Assembly: GCF_000183425.1 (NCBI RefSeq)
Contig: NC_014759.1
Location: 3,875,001-3,939,000, forward strand
Length of the DNA stretch: 64,000 nucleotides
Reading direction: 5' to 3'
Source of the DNA: Marivirga tractuosa DSM 4126
GTDB taxonomy: Bacteria; Bacteroidota; Bacteroidia; Cytophagales; Cyclobacteriaceae
Shown: piece by piece, positions 18,388 through 26,520 of the stretch
Numbering within the stretch: the first letter of the stretch is position 1
How the letters are laid out: each line of letters opens with the position of its first letter
Program-made: the position numbers and the translations under genes
The notes under the pieces: generated by a model
Told to the model about the DNA's origin: nothing
Seen by the model: only the letters and a program-made list of their open reading frames with translations
The model's database searches: none

Positions 18388-20190
18388 CTAACTGGATTCT
18401 TCTTTGGTTATAGGGATTTTTACAATGAATGTACTGCCTACATTAGGTTGACTCTCAAATGTCACATCGCCTTTCAAACGTTCAATAGCTCTTTTGAGTA
18501 TAAACAATCCTAAGCCAGTTCCAGTCCCCTCTTCGCTTGCTCTGTAGAACATGCCAAATATTTTATTGTGGTGTTCGGGTTCAATACCCTTACCATTATC
18601 TATTACTTTAAGGAAAATATGATCTTTTCGTTTATAGATTACCACATCTACTTTAGGTTGGTTTTTATTTATGTCAATATACTTAACACTGTTTTCTATC
18701 AGGTTTTGCAAGATGGTATTAATAATATACCACTCCGATCTGAAATATAGATTACTTTCTATATCTATAGTAAAACTTATTTTTGAGTAATTAGGCAAAT
18801 AAGCATATGCAGAGATGCAATTATCAACTATTTCATAAAAATTGATTGGCGTAAGCTTAATATCCCGATAATTTAATTCAGTGATGTTGATTAGCTCCAT
18901 CACGATCATGTTTAAACGCCTGATTTGATGGTCATACATTTTGAAGAAATGCCTGGCATCGGGGTCTTTGATATCCTTGTCCACTAAATCACTTAATCCT
19001 AGCAGAGATGCAATAGGACCTTTTAAATCATGAGAAACTCTATAAAAAAATGAATCTAATTCTGTGTTTTTCTTTTCGATTATGGAGGCTTTTTCTTGTT
19101 CTATTTCAGCATCTTTCTCCAAATCTTCCATCTGGGATATCACTTCATAGCCATCCACTATATTTTTAATGTACTTGTGATTTTCTTCTTCTCTCAGTTT
19201 TACGTATTCCTCCAGATGAAAAAGTGCTTTTGAAGTGTTTACAGGTTTAAAGCATTGAAAGAGAAGGTGATGACACTTAAATAAACTATTTCTCAAGCTT
19301 CTTTTCTCAGCAATTTGTACTGCCTCTTCCAACAAGTCTATTGCCTCTTTAATTTTTCCTTCCTTGAAGTAAATACCTCCTAGCTTTTCCATGCTGTCCA
19401 CCATCCCAGACTGCATGTTATACTCTTTAAACTGTGATAAAGCAATCGTAAAACTGTTTCCAGCTTTTTCCAGCTTTCCTGCTTTTGATTTTATTTTCCC
19501 TGCTAAATAGTATGCGCTGGCAAGTTTCTCTTGCTGCTTGAGTTCCTCTTTTAGTTTAATGCATTTGTCTATTAACTGAGAAGCTTTAGATACCTTGTTA
19601 GTTTTTAAATTGATACCCGCAAGGCTTAAATATATATCGCTAATTAAGTTTTTGTTTTGATGCGTTTCAGCTTCTTTAAGCCCTTCATTGTATGCTAAAA
19701 AGGCATTTTTGAAATCGTGAAAACCTTCATACAGATTACCTAAAAGGCATAATGATTTGGTGTGAAATTTATAGTCTTCTATTTTTTCATAATAGTGTAC
19801 AGCATCGGTCGCAAAAGGTAATGCTTCACTGTATTTTTCTAGCTCTGTCAGTATTACAGCAGTATTATAACTGGCATCACCTTTTCCTCGTTCATAGTTG
19901 ATTTTTTTAGAGATTAGTTGTGCTCTTTCAGCAAGCGATTTAGCGGTAGCATATTCCTTATTTTTGCGTTGTAATAAAGATAGCTGATTTAATGCATCTG
20001 CATGAATAGCGTTTTTTCTTTTTATTTTTTGGGATTTAAAGAGTGCTTTTTCAGTTAAGCTTATAGCACTTGGAATACTTTCTTTAGAAATCTTATAAGC
20101 CTCAGCAAGCAAATCCTGTATCTCCCCAATAAGGTTGTCAGCTATCTTCAAATTAATATTAAATTCAATGGTTCTATTCCAAATATACAA
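18388..20190 (-). CDS. Cytoplasmic TPR-containing sensor histidine kinase
   Basis: A 600-aa protein. Residues about 20-335 are tandem TPR-like helices. A coiled linker (about 340-380) leads to a HisKA domain with the phospho-acceptor motif RVSHDLKGPIASLLGL (His near 387). A HATPase_c domain follows, with N-box LIENSVKYID, G1 box VIDNGKGIEP and G2 region GTGTGLGLFILK. There is no signal peptide or membrane helix, so it senses a cytoplasmic signal, probably through the TPRs. The frame has no ATG in the first 250 codons. TTG at 20190 is used here because it abuts the MoxR-like gene stop (20191-20193). A later TTG is possible. No response regulator is adjacent. Confidence 0.88.
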   Translation of the reverse strand: MYIWNRTIEFNINLKIADNLIGEIQDLLAEAYKISKESIPSAISLTEKALFKSQKIKRKNAIHADALNQLSLLQRKNKEYATAKSLAERAQLISKKINYERGKGDASYNTAVILTELEKYSEALPFATDAVHYYEKIEDYKFHTKSLCLLGNLYEGFHDFKNAFLAYNEGLKEAETHQNKNLISDIYLSLAGINLKTNKVSKASQLIDKCIKLKEELKQQEKLASAYYLAGKIKSKAGKLEKAGNSFTIALSQFKEYNMQSGMVDSMEKLGGIYFKEGKIKEAIDLLEEAVQIAEKRSLRNSLFKCHHLLFQCFKPVNTSKALFHLEEYVKLREEENHKYIKNIVDGYEVISQMEDLEKDAEIEQEKASIIEKKNTELDSFFYRVSHDLKGPIASLLGLSDLVDKDIKDPDARHFFKMYDHQIRRLNMIVMELINITELNYRDIKLTPINFYEIVDNCISAYAYLPNYSKISFTIDIESNLYFRSEWYIINTILQNLIENSVKYIDINKNQPKVDVVIYKRKDHIFLKVIDNGKGIEPEHHNKIFGMFYRASEEGTGTGLGLFILKRAIERLKGDVTFESQPNVGSTFIVKIPITKEESS

Positions 20191-21714
20191 TTAAATATTA
20201 AAATCATCATCCTGATCGGACGAATCTTCAAAATTTAACATACTGCTTAATAGGTCTTTAAAGCTATGTCCCTTCGCTAATGCATGTTTACTCAATAAGC
20301 TATATTCAGCCATGCCATGAAGTGCAAATTCCATCATGAAGTAGGTCTCCTTTTCGCTTAGCTTTTTATGCTGTGTTTTGACCAAATCCCTTAAACCTGG
20401 AATACTATCTAATTTTTTCTTGTAATCGCTTTCATTGTCATCGTGGAAGAGGTCAATTTTTTTACCATCATTAAACCATTTGCTGATTGGTCGGTAAGGA
20501 TTTTTCTTTTCCCTATCTTTTCTTAATTGCTCCGGATTTGGGAAATAGTGATCAAATTGCGATCGGATGGCTTTGCCAACTAAAGTTTGAGCAACAATGC
20601 CTGGTCCTTCTTGCTCTCCCTCATAAACTAATTCTACCTTTCCTGTGATAGCGGGCACAACACCTGAAAAATCAGACATTCTTACATAGACCTTTTGCTC
20701 TTTGTTGATTAAACATCTTCGTTCTGCTGCGCTGACCAAACTTTCGTAAGCTGAAATGGTCAGCCTGGCAGAAACTCCACTTTTTTCATCTATATACTCA
20801 CTATTTCGTGCTTCTATAGCAATTTGTTCAATTAAGTCTTTGGATAGCTCATTTAATTCCACCACCTCATTTTGCTCATCTTTTATAGCAGCTTCTTGTT
20901 TTGTGATTTTTCGTCCTATTTCAATGCTTTCAGGGTAATGAGTGATAATTTGCGCATCTATTCTATCTTTCAATGGTGTGATGATACTGCCCCTGTTTGT
21001 GTAATCTTCAGGATTGGCAGTAAAGACAAACTGTAAATCTAAAGGAAGCCTTAATTTAAAACCTCTGATTTGAATATCTCCTTCTTGTAAAATATTAAAT
21101 AAGGCTACCTGTATTCTAGCTTGTAAATCAGGTAATTCATTGATCACAAATATCCCTCTGTGTGAACGAGGAATTAACCCGTAGTGTATCACGCGCTCAT
21201 CAGAATAAGGAAGTTTTAATGTAGCTGCTTTGATTGGGTCAACATCTCCAATCAGGTCAGCAACTGAAACATCGGGAGTAGCTAATTTTTCAGTATAGCG
21301 CTCATCTCTATGCATCCATGCCACTGGGGCATCATTCCCTTGTTCTTCCAAGATATCCTGTGCTTGTCGCGACAGTGGTTGCATAGGGTCATCATTGAGT
21401 TCTGTACCCTTTAAAACTGGAACATATTCATCCAGCAATAAAGTCATCATCCGAGCAATTCTGGTTTTTGCCTGACCTCTTAAGCCTAATAAATTAATAT
21501 TATGACGCGACAGAATTGCTCTTTGTATATCAGGAATAACCGTATCTTCATAACCCCAAATGCCTTCAAAAACATTTTCTCCAGCCTTCATTTTTTTGAT
21601 GAGGTTCTGTCGGAGTTCTTCCTTGACGGGTTTGGGCTGATAACCGCTTTTCATTAAATCTTTAAGGGTGGTAATTTTTAATTTATCTTGCGTAGTGAGT
21701 TTCTCGTAGCTCAT
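20191..21714 (-). CDS. MoxR/Mg-chelatase-like AAA+ ATPase
   Basis: A 507-aa cytoplasmic AAA+ ATPase. Walker A is LLGLRGQAKT (the MoxR-type G-x-AKT form). The Walker B strand is FVINELPDL, with Asn where Asp is canonical. I recall this as a trait of the subfamily. Sensor 1 lies in FVFTANPEDY. The C-terminal third is helical and unannotated. An upstream in-frame ATG at 21762 would overlap the preceding VWA gene by 38 bases; the ATG at 21714 falls 11 bases after that gene's stop and is preferred. MoxR ATPases work with VWA proteins as a chaperone-like pair, and its partner is the gene directly upstream. Confidence 0.88.
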   Translation of the reverse strand: MSYEKLTTQDKLKITTLKDLMKSGYQPKPVKEELRQNLIKKMKAGENVFEGIWGYEDTVIPDIQRAILSRHNINLLGLRGQAKTRIARMMTLLLDEYVPVLKGTELNDDPMQPLSRQAQDILEEQGNDAPVAWMHRDERYTEKLATPDVSVADLIGDVDPIKAATLKLPYSDERVIHYGLIPRSHRGIFVINELPDLQARIQVALFNILQEGDIQIRGFKLRLPLDLQFVFTANPEDYTNRGSIITPLKDRIDAQIITHYPESIEIGRKITKQEAAIKDEQNEVVELNELSKDLIEQIAIEARNSEYIDEKSGVSARLTISAYESLVSAAERRCLINKEQKVYVRMSDFSGVVPAITGKVELVYEGEQEGPGIVAQTLVGKAIRSQFDHYFPNPEQLRKDREKKNPYRPISKWFNDGKKIDLFHDDNESDYKKKLDSIPGLRDLVKTQHKKLSEKETYFMMEFALHGMAEYSLLSKHALAKGHSFKDLLSSMLNFEDSSDQDDDFNI

Positions 21715-21724
21715 AAAGTTATTT

Positions 21725-22822
21725 TCAATATCTTTTTTTTCTGTTTCTCTTGTAATCTTCAAACACTAAGTTGCCTAATCCTTGCAGACTGCTGTAATAT
21801 GCATTTCCGTTATTTACGGTTGTGAATTCTTTTACAAACTCCTGTAAATAAGGGTCGGAGGCAATCATAAAAGTGGTTATAGGTATATTCAATCTTCGGC
21901 ACTGAGCGCCTAAATTGAGTGTTTTGTTTAAAATTTTCGGGTCAAGACCAAAGCTGTTCTTATAATATTTGATGCCTTGTTTCATGCAGGTTGGTTTCCC
22001 GTCTGTTATCATGAAAATCTGCTTGTTCTTATTTTTTCTTCTTCGCAATAAATCCATAGCTAATTCTAATCCGGCTATGGTATTGGTGTGATAAGGCCCC
22101 ACTTGCAGATAGGGTAAGTCTTTTATCTGAATCTGCCAGGCATCATTTCCGAATACTATAATATCAAGTGTGTCCTTTTTATATTTTTTGGTAATGAGTT
22201 CGGCTAAAGCCATAGCTACTTTTTTGGCTGGTGTAATGCGGTCTTCTCCATACAATATCATAGAATGGGAGATATCAATCATCAGCACAGTAGAGGTTTG
22301 TGTTTTGTATTCGCTTTCTACCACTTCTAGGTCATCTTCAGTCAGCATAAAATCACCTAACCCATGATTGATTTGTGCATTTCTCAGCGAATCAGTCATA
22401 GAAATTTGATGAAGCAAATCACCAAACTCGTAGTTTCTTCTGTCCGTTCCTGGTTCTTCACCCAATCCAGTGAAGTTAGTTTTATGTTCTCCCTTTCCTG
22501 ATTTCTTTAGCTTGCCAAATATTTCTTCTAGTGCATTTTTACGAATATTTTGCTCTGTTTTGGCTGTTATTTCAAAAGAACCATCTGGCGTTTTATCCGA
22601 AATAAATCCTTTGTTTTTTAAATCTTCAATGAAGTCGCCCATTCCGTACTGCCCATCAGTAATGTTATATTGCTTGTCAATATTGGTCAGCCAACTTAAT
22701 GCTTCACTAACATCACCACCCGTAATGATCAATAATTCGTTGAATACATTGAATAGTTGATCAAAAGTGGTATCCGATAAATCTTTATGAGCTAAATACT
22801 TTGTAAATCTGTAACCTAACAT
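21725..22822 (-). CDS. VWA-domain protein, partner of the MoxR-like ATPase
   Basis: A 365-aa cytoplasmic protein. The N-terminal 160 residues are helical. The C-terminal von Willebrand A domain begins at TVLMIDISHSM (about residue 180) with a complete MIDAS D-x-S-x-S motif, and a later MITDGKPT supplies further metal-site residues. Mg-chelatase D/I and MoxR/VWA systems use such a pair to remodel or load metal into client proteins. It is the first gene of the apparent three-gene unit VWA, AAA+, TPR-kinase. The client is unknown. The ATG at 22822 gives a clean start after a 128-base AT-rich spacer. Confidence 0.87.
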   Translation of the reverse strand: MLGYRFTKYLAHKDLSDTTFDQLFNVFNELLIITGGDVSEALSWLTNIDKQYNITDGQYGMGDFIEDLKNKGFISDKTPDGSFEITAKTEQNIRKNALEEIFGKLKKSGKGEHKTNFTGLGEEPGTDRRNYEFGDLLHQISMTDSLRNAQINHGLGDFMLTEDDLEVVESEYKTQTSTVLMIDISHSMILYGEDRITPAKKVAMALAELITKKYKKDTLDIIVFGNDAWQIQIKDLPYLQVGPYHTNTIAGLELAMDLLRRRKNKNKQIFMITDGKPTCMKQGIKYYKNSFGLDPKILNKTLNLGAQCRRLNIPITTFMIASDPYLQEFVKEFTTVNNGNAYYSSLQGLGNLVFEDYKRNRKKRY

Positions 22823-22950
22823 ATTCTCTCTTAACTAAATTGAGAAGATGAATGTTACTGTAATAAGGATAAATTTATGGTCTTATAAAACTTTACATTT
22901 TTGAAGACTTGATAATTCTAAAAGAAAGAATTCAATACAAGTAAAGTATT

Positions 22951-23700
22951 TTACAAGATATGGTGAGAAAACTCCTGATTCACATGCTGCGATAAGCTGA
23001 TTTCTTGCTTGTGATTTTCTAGCAAGTTATGGTGAGTCATATTAACTACGCCTTTCAAAGAGCAGATGCTTGTAATACTAACGGTTTTTACCTCTCCTCT
23101 ATCCATCACAAGGTCATTCATCAAGTCACCAGACCCAGCATTTCTGTGGAAATCTCTTATTGCTTCAACCGTGTATTCTCTATTGTCCTTCAGCCATTTT
23201 TCAAACCATTCATTTCTATTTTGAACAGCTTCCTTAGTGTAGAGCTGTGTGGAAGCCCATATATGCGGTTTTTCTGAATCTTTCTCTACTAAGAAAGTAT
23301 TTTTACCATCCCATTTGAATTCGAGTATTCTTAACTCAGGATCGTGAAAAAGCACCACCATGGTAAAGGGTTCTATATCAGTGAAATCATAGTTTTTGAA
23401 AAACTCATCTGGCTTAATACATTCTATGGCTTCCATCACCACCAGTCCTCTGCTCATTCTGTATGGCGGATTAAACTCATGGGGCTGATCAGCTCCATTC
23501 AATAGACATACGCTAATCCCATTATCAGAAGTAGCAACCCAAGTGCCTCCAGCCTTTGGATCTTGAGGGAATACAATATTCTTACCCTCAACATGGTGGT
23601 AAGAAGGAAATCCCGCCAACCCTCTATCCGGACTCTCATCACGATTAGTAGTTAAGATATATTGCTCTTCAGAAAGTGGTAAATATGTTAGTGTGCACAT
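22951..23700 (-). CDS. NRDE family (TANGO2-like) protein
   Basis: A 249-aa cytoplasmic protein. The N-terminus MCTLTYLPL followed by TTNRDESPDRG (residues 17-27) is the signature of the NRDE/TANGO2 family, which has an N-terminal nucleophile-like Cys2. A PKAGGTWVATSDNG segment follows at about 49-62. The eukaryotic homologue affects Golgi organisation and has been tied to heme or lipid handling; the bacterial role is unsettled. The length is usual for the family. It lies alone, 59 bases upstream of the SDR gene on the same strand. Confidence 0.88.
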   Translation of the reverse strand: MCTLTYLPLSEEQYILTTNRDESPDRGLAGFPSYHHVEGKNIVFPQDPKAGGTWVATSDNGISVCLLNGADQPHEFNPPYRMSRGLVVMEAIECIKPDEFFKNYDFTDIEPFTMVVLFHDPELRILEFKWDGKNTFLVEKDSEKPHIWASTQLYTKEAVQNRNEWFEKWLKDNREYTVEAIRDFHRNAGSGDLMNDLVMDRGEVKTVSITSICSLKGVVNMTHHNLLENHKQEISLSQHVNQEFSHHIL

Positions 23701-23759
23701 GGCTTTTTATAAAACTTCCGAATGATACTAAATAATCAAATCTTTAAAAAGTCATTTCT

Positions 23760-24566
23760 TTAATTAGTATAAAAAAAATTGATTGGATCAGGGTAAATGA
23801 ATGAATAATCTAAAATAAATTCAATTTTAGGGCTTTCAATAATTCGGTTCGTCATTTCTTGTTCTTTATTTTCAAAACCAGGAGCTTCGAAGTTAAAATC
23901 TTTTGCATTCTTCAGGAATACTTCTTTTTTAGTTGGGTGATAGGGAGCGGTTCCATTGAATATAAAAGACCACTTTTCTTTTTTAAGGACAGCTTCAATT
24001 ATTCCTATTGCATCATCTCTATGGATATAATTTACTTTTTGTTGGTGTTGCGCGACATTTTTGCCTGAATAGTACCTTCCAGGTATCCTGTCGTAACCTA
24101 ATAGCCCCCCAAATCTAATAATGGTCAATTTATCTTTAAACTGATTGTGTAGTAATTCCTCTGCTCGAATAAGGGCTTTTGCTCTTTCTGAATTATGATC
24201 TAATTCATGTTCTTCATCAATTGGATAATCAACTTTTGGGTATACAGAAGTAGCGCTGATGTAAATTATTTTTTGGCCAAGTGGAATCTTATTTAGTATT
24301 GATTTTAGACTTTCCACATGATGATCTACACCTTTTTTAGAAGTTCTTGGAGGAATATTAATAATTAAATATTCAGAATTAAAGAATTCAGAAACTGAAC
24401 TTTTATTTGGTAAATCAATGGTAAAAGCATTTATTCCGGCCTCTTCCAGTTTGGGTATTTTTGAAGTGCTGGTTGTACTTCCTTTTACTTCATATCCTTC
24501 AGCGATTAATTTTTTTCCAAGAGGAAGTCCTAGCCAACCGCAACCTAAAATGCTAACTGATGCCAT
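23760..24566 (-). CDS. SDR-family NAD(P)-binding protein, YeeZ-like
   Basis: A 268-aa Rossmann-fold protein with an N-terminal nucleotide-binding motif SILGCGWLGLPLGKKL (G-x-G-x-x-G, residues 5-20). Serine/tyrosine features of an atypical extended SDR follow: YISATSVYPKVDYPIDE (about 96-112) and IIRFGGLLGYDRIPG. E. coli YeeZ is the closest characterised relative that I can name, and its substrate is unknown. The stop lies 59 bases before the NRDE start. The gene upstream (fatty acid hydroxylase) ends 3 bases before this ATG, so the two are likely co-translated. Confidence 0.8.
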   Translation of the reverse strand: MASVSILGCGWLGLPLGKKLIAEGYEVKGSTTSTSKIPKLEEAGINAFTIDLPNKSSVSEFFNSEYLIINIPPRTSKKGVDHHVESLKSILNKIPLGQKIIYISATSVYPKVDYPIDEEHELDHNSERAKALIRAEELLHNQFKDKLTIIRFGGLLGYDRIPGRYYSGKNVAQHQQKVNYIHRDDAIGIIEAVLKKEKWSFIFNGTAPYHPTKKEVFLKNAKDFNFEAPGFENKEQEMTNRIIESPKIEFILDYSFIYPDPINFFYTN

Positions 24567-24569
24567 TAA

Positions 24570-25193
24570 TTATTTTCTTTTTGGAACAGTGTTGAAAATA
24601 TAATCCCAGATAGGAGATGAAACTCCAAAGTATTTATCAGGGTGCTTGTAATGGTGAATACTGTGGTAAATCCATAGCCACCTCATAAAATTTTTGGGAG
24701 GTTGATAGGCATGAATGGCATAATGTACAAAGGCATAAGCCAAATAACCAATTAGGAAACCTGGTACAAAAGCAAAAGCATAATTCTGCATGATTAGCCA
24801 AAATCCACCAAAAATAATGCTACTTATTAAAATTGCACCTGCTGGTGGCATCACAATTCTATCCTTATCTTTCGGATACTCATGATGAATTCCATGAAAA
24901 GTGTAGGTAATCCATCTTTTCCATTTTTTATCATCGTCCATATGAAAGACATATCTGTGAATGAGATATTCACCTAATGTCCAACTGAAAAAGCCCGCAA
25001 TAAAGAGGGGTATAAATGACGTTACCCCAATATTAAATCTAGTGAAAGATAAATAGGCCAGTAAAATAGAAATTACAGCTAAAATACTTAAAGGTACTGA
25101 AAAATGACTTCTAGTCAGTTTTTCAAGTAGTGGGTTCTCGAAAAGATTTTTTGTTCCTGAACCCTTTATTTTTCTGTCTTGTGCTATATCCAT
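24570..25193 (-). CDS. Fatty acid 2-hydroxylase / sterol desaturase superfamily membrane protein
   Basis: A 207-aa integral membrane di-iron enzyme. All the histidine boxes are present: HRYVFH, HGIHHEYP, HYAIHAY and HSIHHYKH, spread between four hydrophobic segments. The ATG at 25193 is preferred; a TTG eight codons upstream (25217) is open in frame but less likely. Relatives hydroxylate the alpha carbon of fatty acyl chains in sphingolipids. Gliding Cytophagales often make sphingolipids or sulfonolipids with 2-hydroxy acyl chains, so that substrate class is plausible here, but this is inference. It lies immediately before the SDR gene and 92 bases after bshA. Confidence 0.85.
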   Translation of the reverse strand: MDIAQDRKIKGSGTKNLFENPLLEKLTRSHFSVPLSILAVISILLAYLSFTRFNIGVTSFIPLFIAGFFSWTLGEYLIHRYVFHMDDDKKWKRWITYTFHGIHHEYPKDKDRIVMPPAGAILISSIIFGGFWLIMQNYAFAFVPGFLIGYLAYAFVHYAIHAYQPPKNFMRWLWIYHSIHHYKHPDKYFGVSSPIWDYIFNTVPKRK

Positions 25194-25285
25194 AACTATT
25201 AAAAATGACAATTTCAAAAAAAGTTGTTCATCGATTAACTACCGGATTTTAACGACCAAGCTCAAGAATTGTTCAACAAGTAATG

Positions 25286-26428
25286 CTAAGAAGGCCTTTC
25301 AGCGAGTTCTTTTTTCAGTATTTTAAAATAAAAATTTTCATAAAGCGGAAGGATGTTTGTGATGTCAAATTTCTTTGCGCGCTCTAGTGCTGCAGTTTTA
25401 AATTTATCTAAATTTTCATCAGCTAAAATGTATAATGCTTTCTCTGTCATGTCTTTAACGTCTCCGACATTACAGGTAAAACCAGTAACTCCGTCAATAT
25501 TTAATTCAGGTATTCCACCAGCATTAGATGATAGAACTGGAACTTCACATGACATTGCTTCTAATGCTGCCAAACCAAAACTTTCTTTTTCAGAAGGCAT
25601 TAAAAATAAGTCACTTACCGACAGAACCTCTTCTACTGCTTCCATTTTGCCTAAAAAGCGGATATCCTCGCAAGTGCCTAGCTCACGACAGAGTTTTTCC
25701 ATTTTAATTCTTTCCGGGCCATCCCCCACTAAAAGTAATTTTGAAGGAATTATTTTTCGAACATTATTGAAAACGTGTATAACATCTTCAACTCTTTTTA
25801 CTTTTCGAAAATTAGAGGTGTGGACCATCAATTTCTCTCCATTAGGACATATGGCGGTTTTGAAGTGCTCCTTTTTCTGTCTCTTGAACCTATTCAAATC
25901 TATGAAATTAGGAATTACTTCAATATGCTGGTAGATGTCAAAATGCTCTAAAGTATCTTTCTTCAAATCTTCGGAAACAGCAGTAACCCCATCCGATTTA
26001 TTAATACTGAAAGTTACTACTGGTTCATAGGAAGGGTCTTTTCCTACTAGCGTAATGTCAGTCCCATGCAATGTGGTGACCACAGGTATATTGATGTTTT
26101 TTTCCTTTAAGATTTGTTTTGCCATGTAGGCAGCTGAGGCATGTGGAATAGCATAATGAACGTGCAATAGATCCAATTTTTCATGTTGAGCGACATCTAC
26201 CATTTTGCTGGCCAACGCGAGCTCATAAGGAGGGTATTGAAAAAGGGGATATGTTCTGATATCTACTTCGTGGTAAAATAAGTTTTCGTTGAAAAAATCT
26301 AATCTTGTTGGTTGGGAATAGGTTATAAAGTGAACATTATGTCCATTTTTAGCTAAAGCTTTTCCTAATTCTGTAGCTACAACCCCACTTCCTCCAAAGG
26401 TAGGATAGCAAACAATACCTATATTCAT
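25286..26428 (-). CDS. bshA: N-acetyl-alpha-D-glucosaminyl L-malate synthase BshA
   Basis: A 380-aa GT4-family glycosyltransferase that joins UDP-GlcNAc and L-malate in the first step of bacillithiol synthesis. The N-terminus IGIVCYPTFGGSGVVATELG and the LHVHYAIPHASAAYMAKQ segment (about 93-110) are characteristic of BshA rather than general GT4 enzymes. The donor-site motif PSEKESFGLAALEAMSCEVP lies near residues 283-302. The length is normal. BshB and BshC are not in this window. The protein should be cytoplasmic and supports redox buffering. Confidence 0.93.
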   Translation of the reverse strand: MNIGIVCYPTFGGSGVVATELGKALAKNGHNVHFITYSQPTRLDFFNENLFYHEVDIRTYPLFQYPPYELALASKMVDVAQHEKLDLLHVHYAIPHASAAYMAKQILKEKNINIPVVTTLHGTDITLVGKDPSYEPVVTFSINKSDGVTAVSEDLKKDTLEHFDIYQHIEVIPNFIDLNRFKRQKKEHFKTAICPNGEKLMVHTSNFRKVKRVEDVIHVFNNVRKIIPSKLLLVGDGPERIKMEKLCRELGTCEDIRFLGKMEAVEEVLSVSDLFLMPSEKESFGLAALEAMSCEVPVLSSNAGGIPELNIDGVTGFTCNVGDVKDMTEKALYILADENLDKFKTAALERAKKFDITNILPLYENFYFKILKKELAERPS

Positions 26429-26520
26429 TTAATTTTATGTTAGATATAAATTTCTTTTATAAGATGAAAAGTAAAACGTAATGCCTGACGATTATGTTTA
26501 AAATTTCAAAATTGCGCCTA

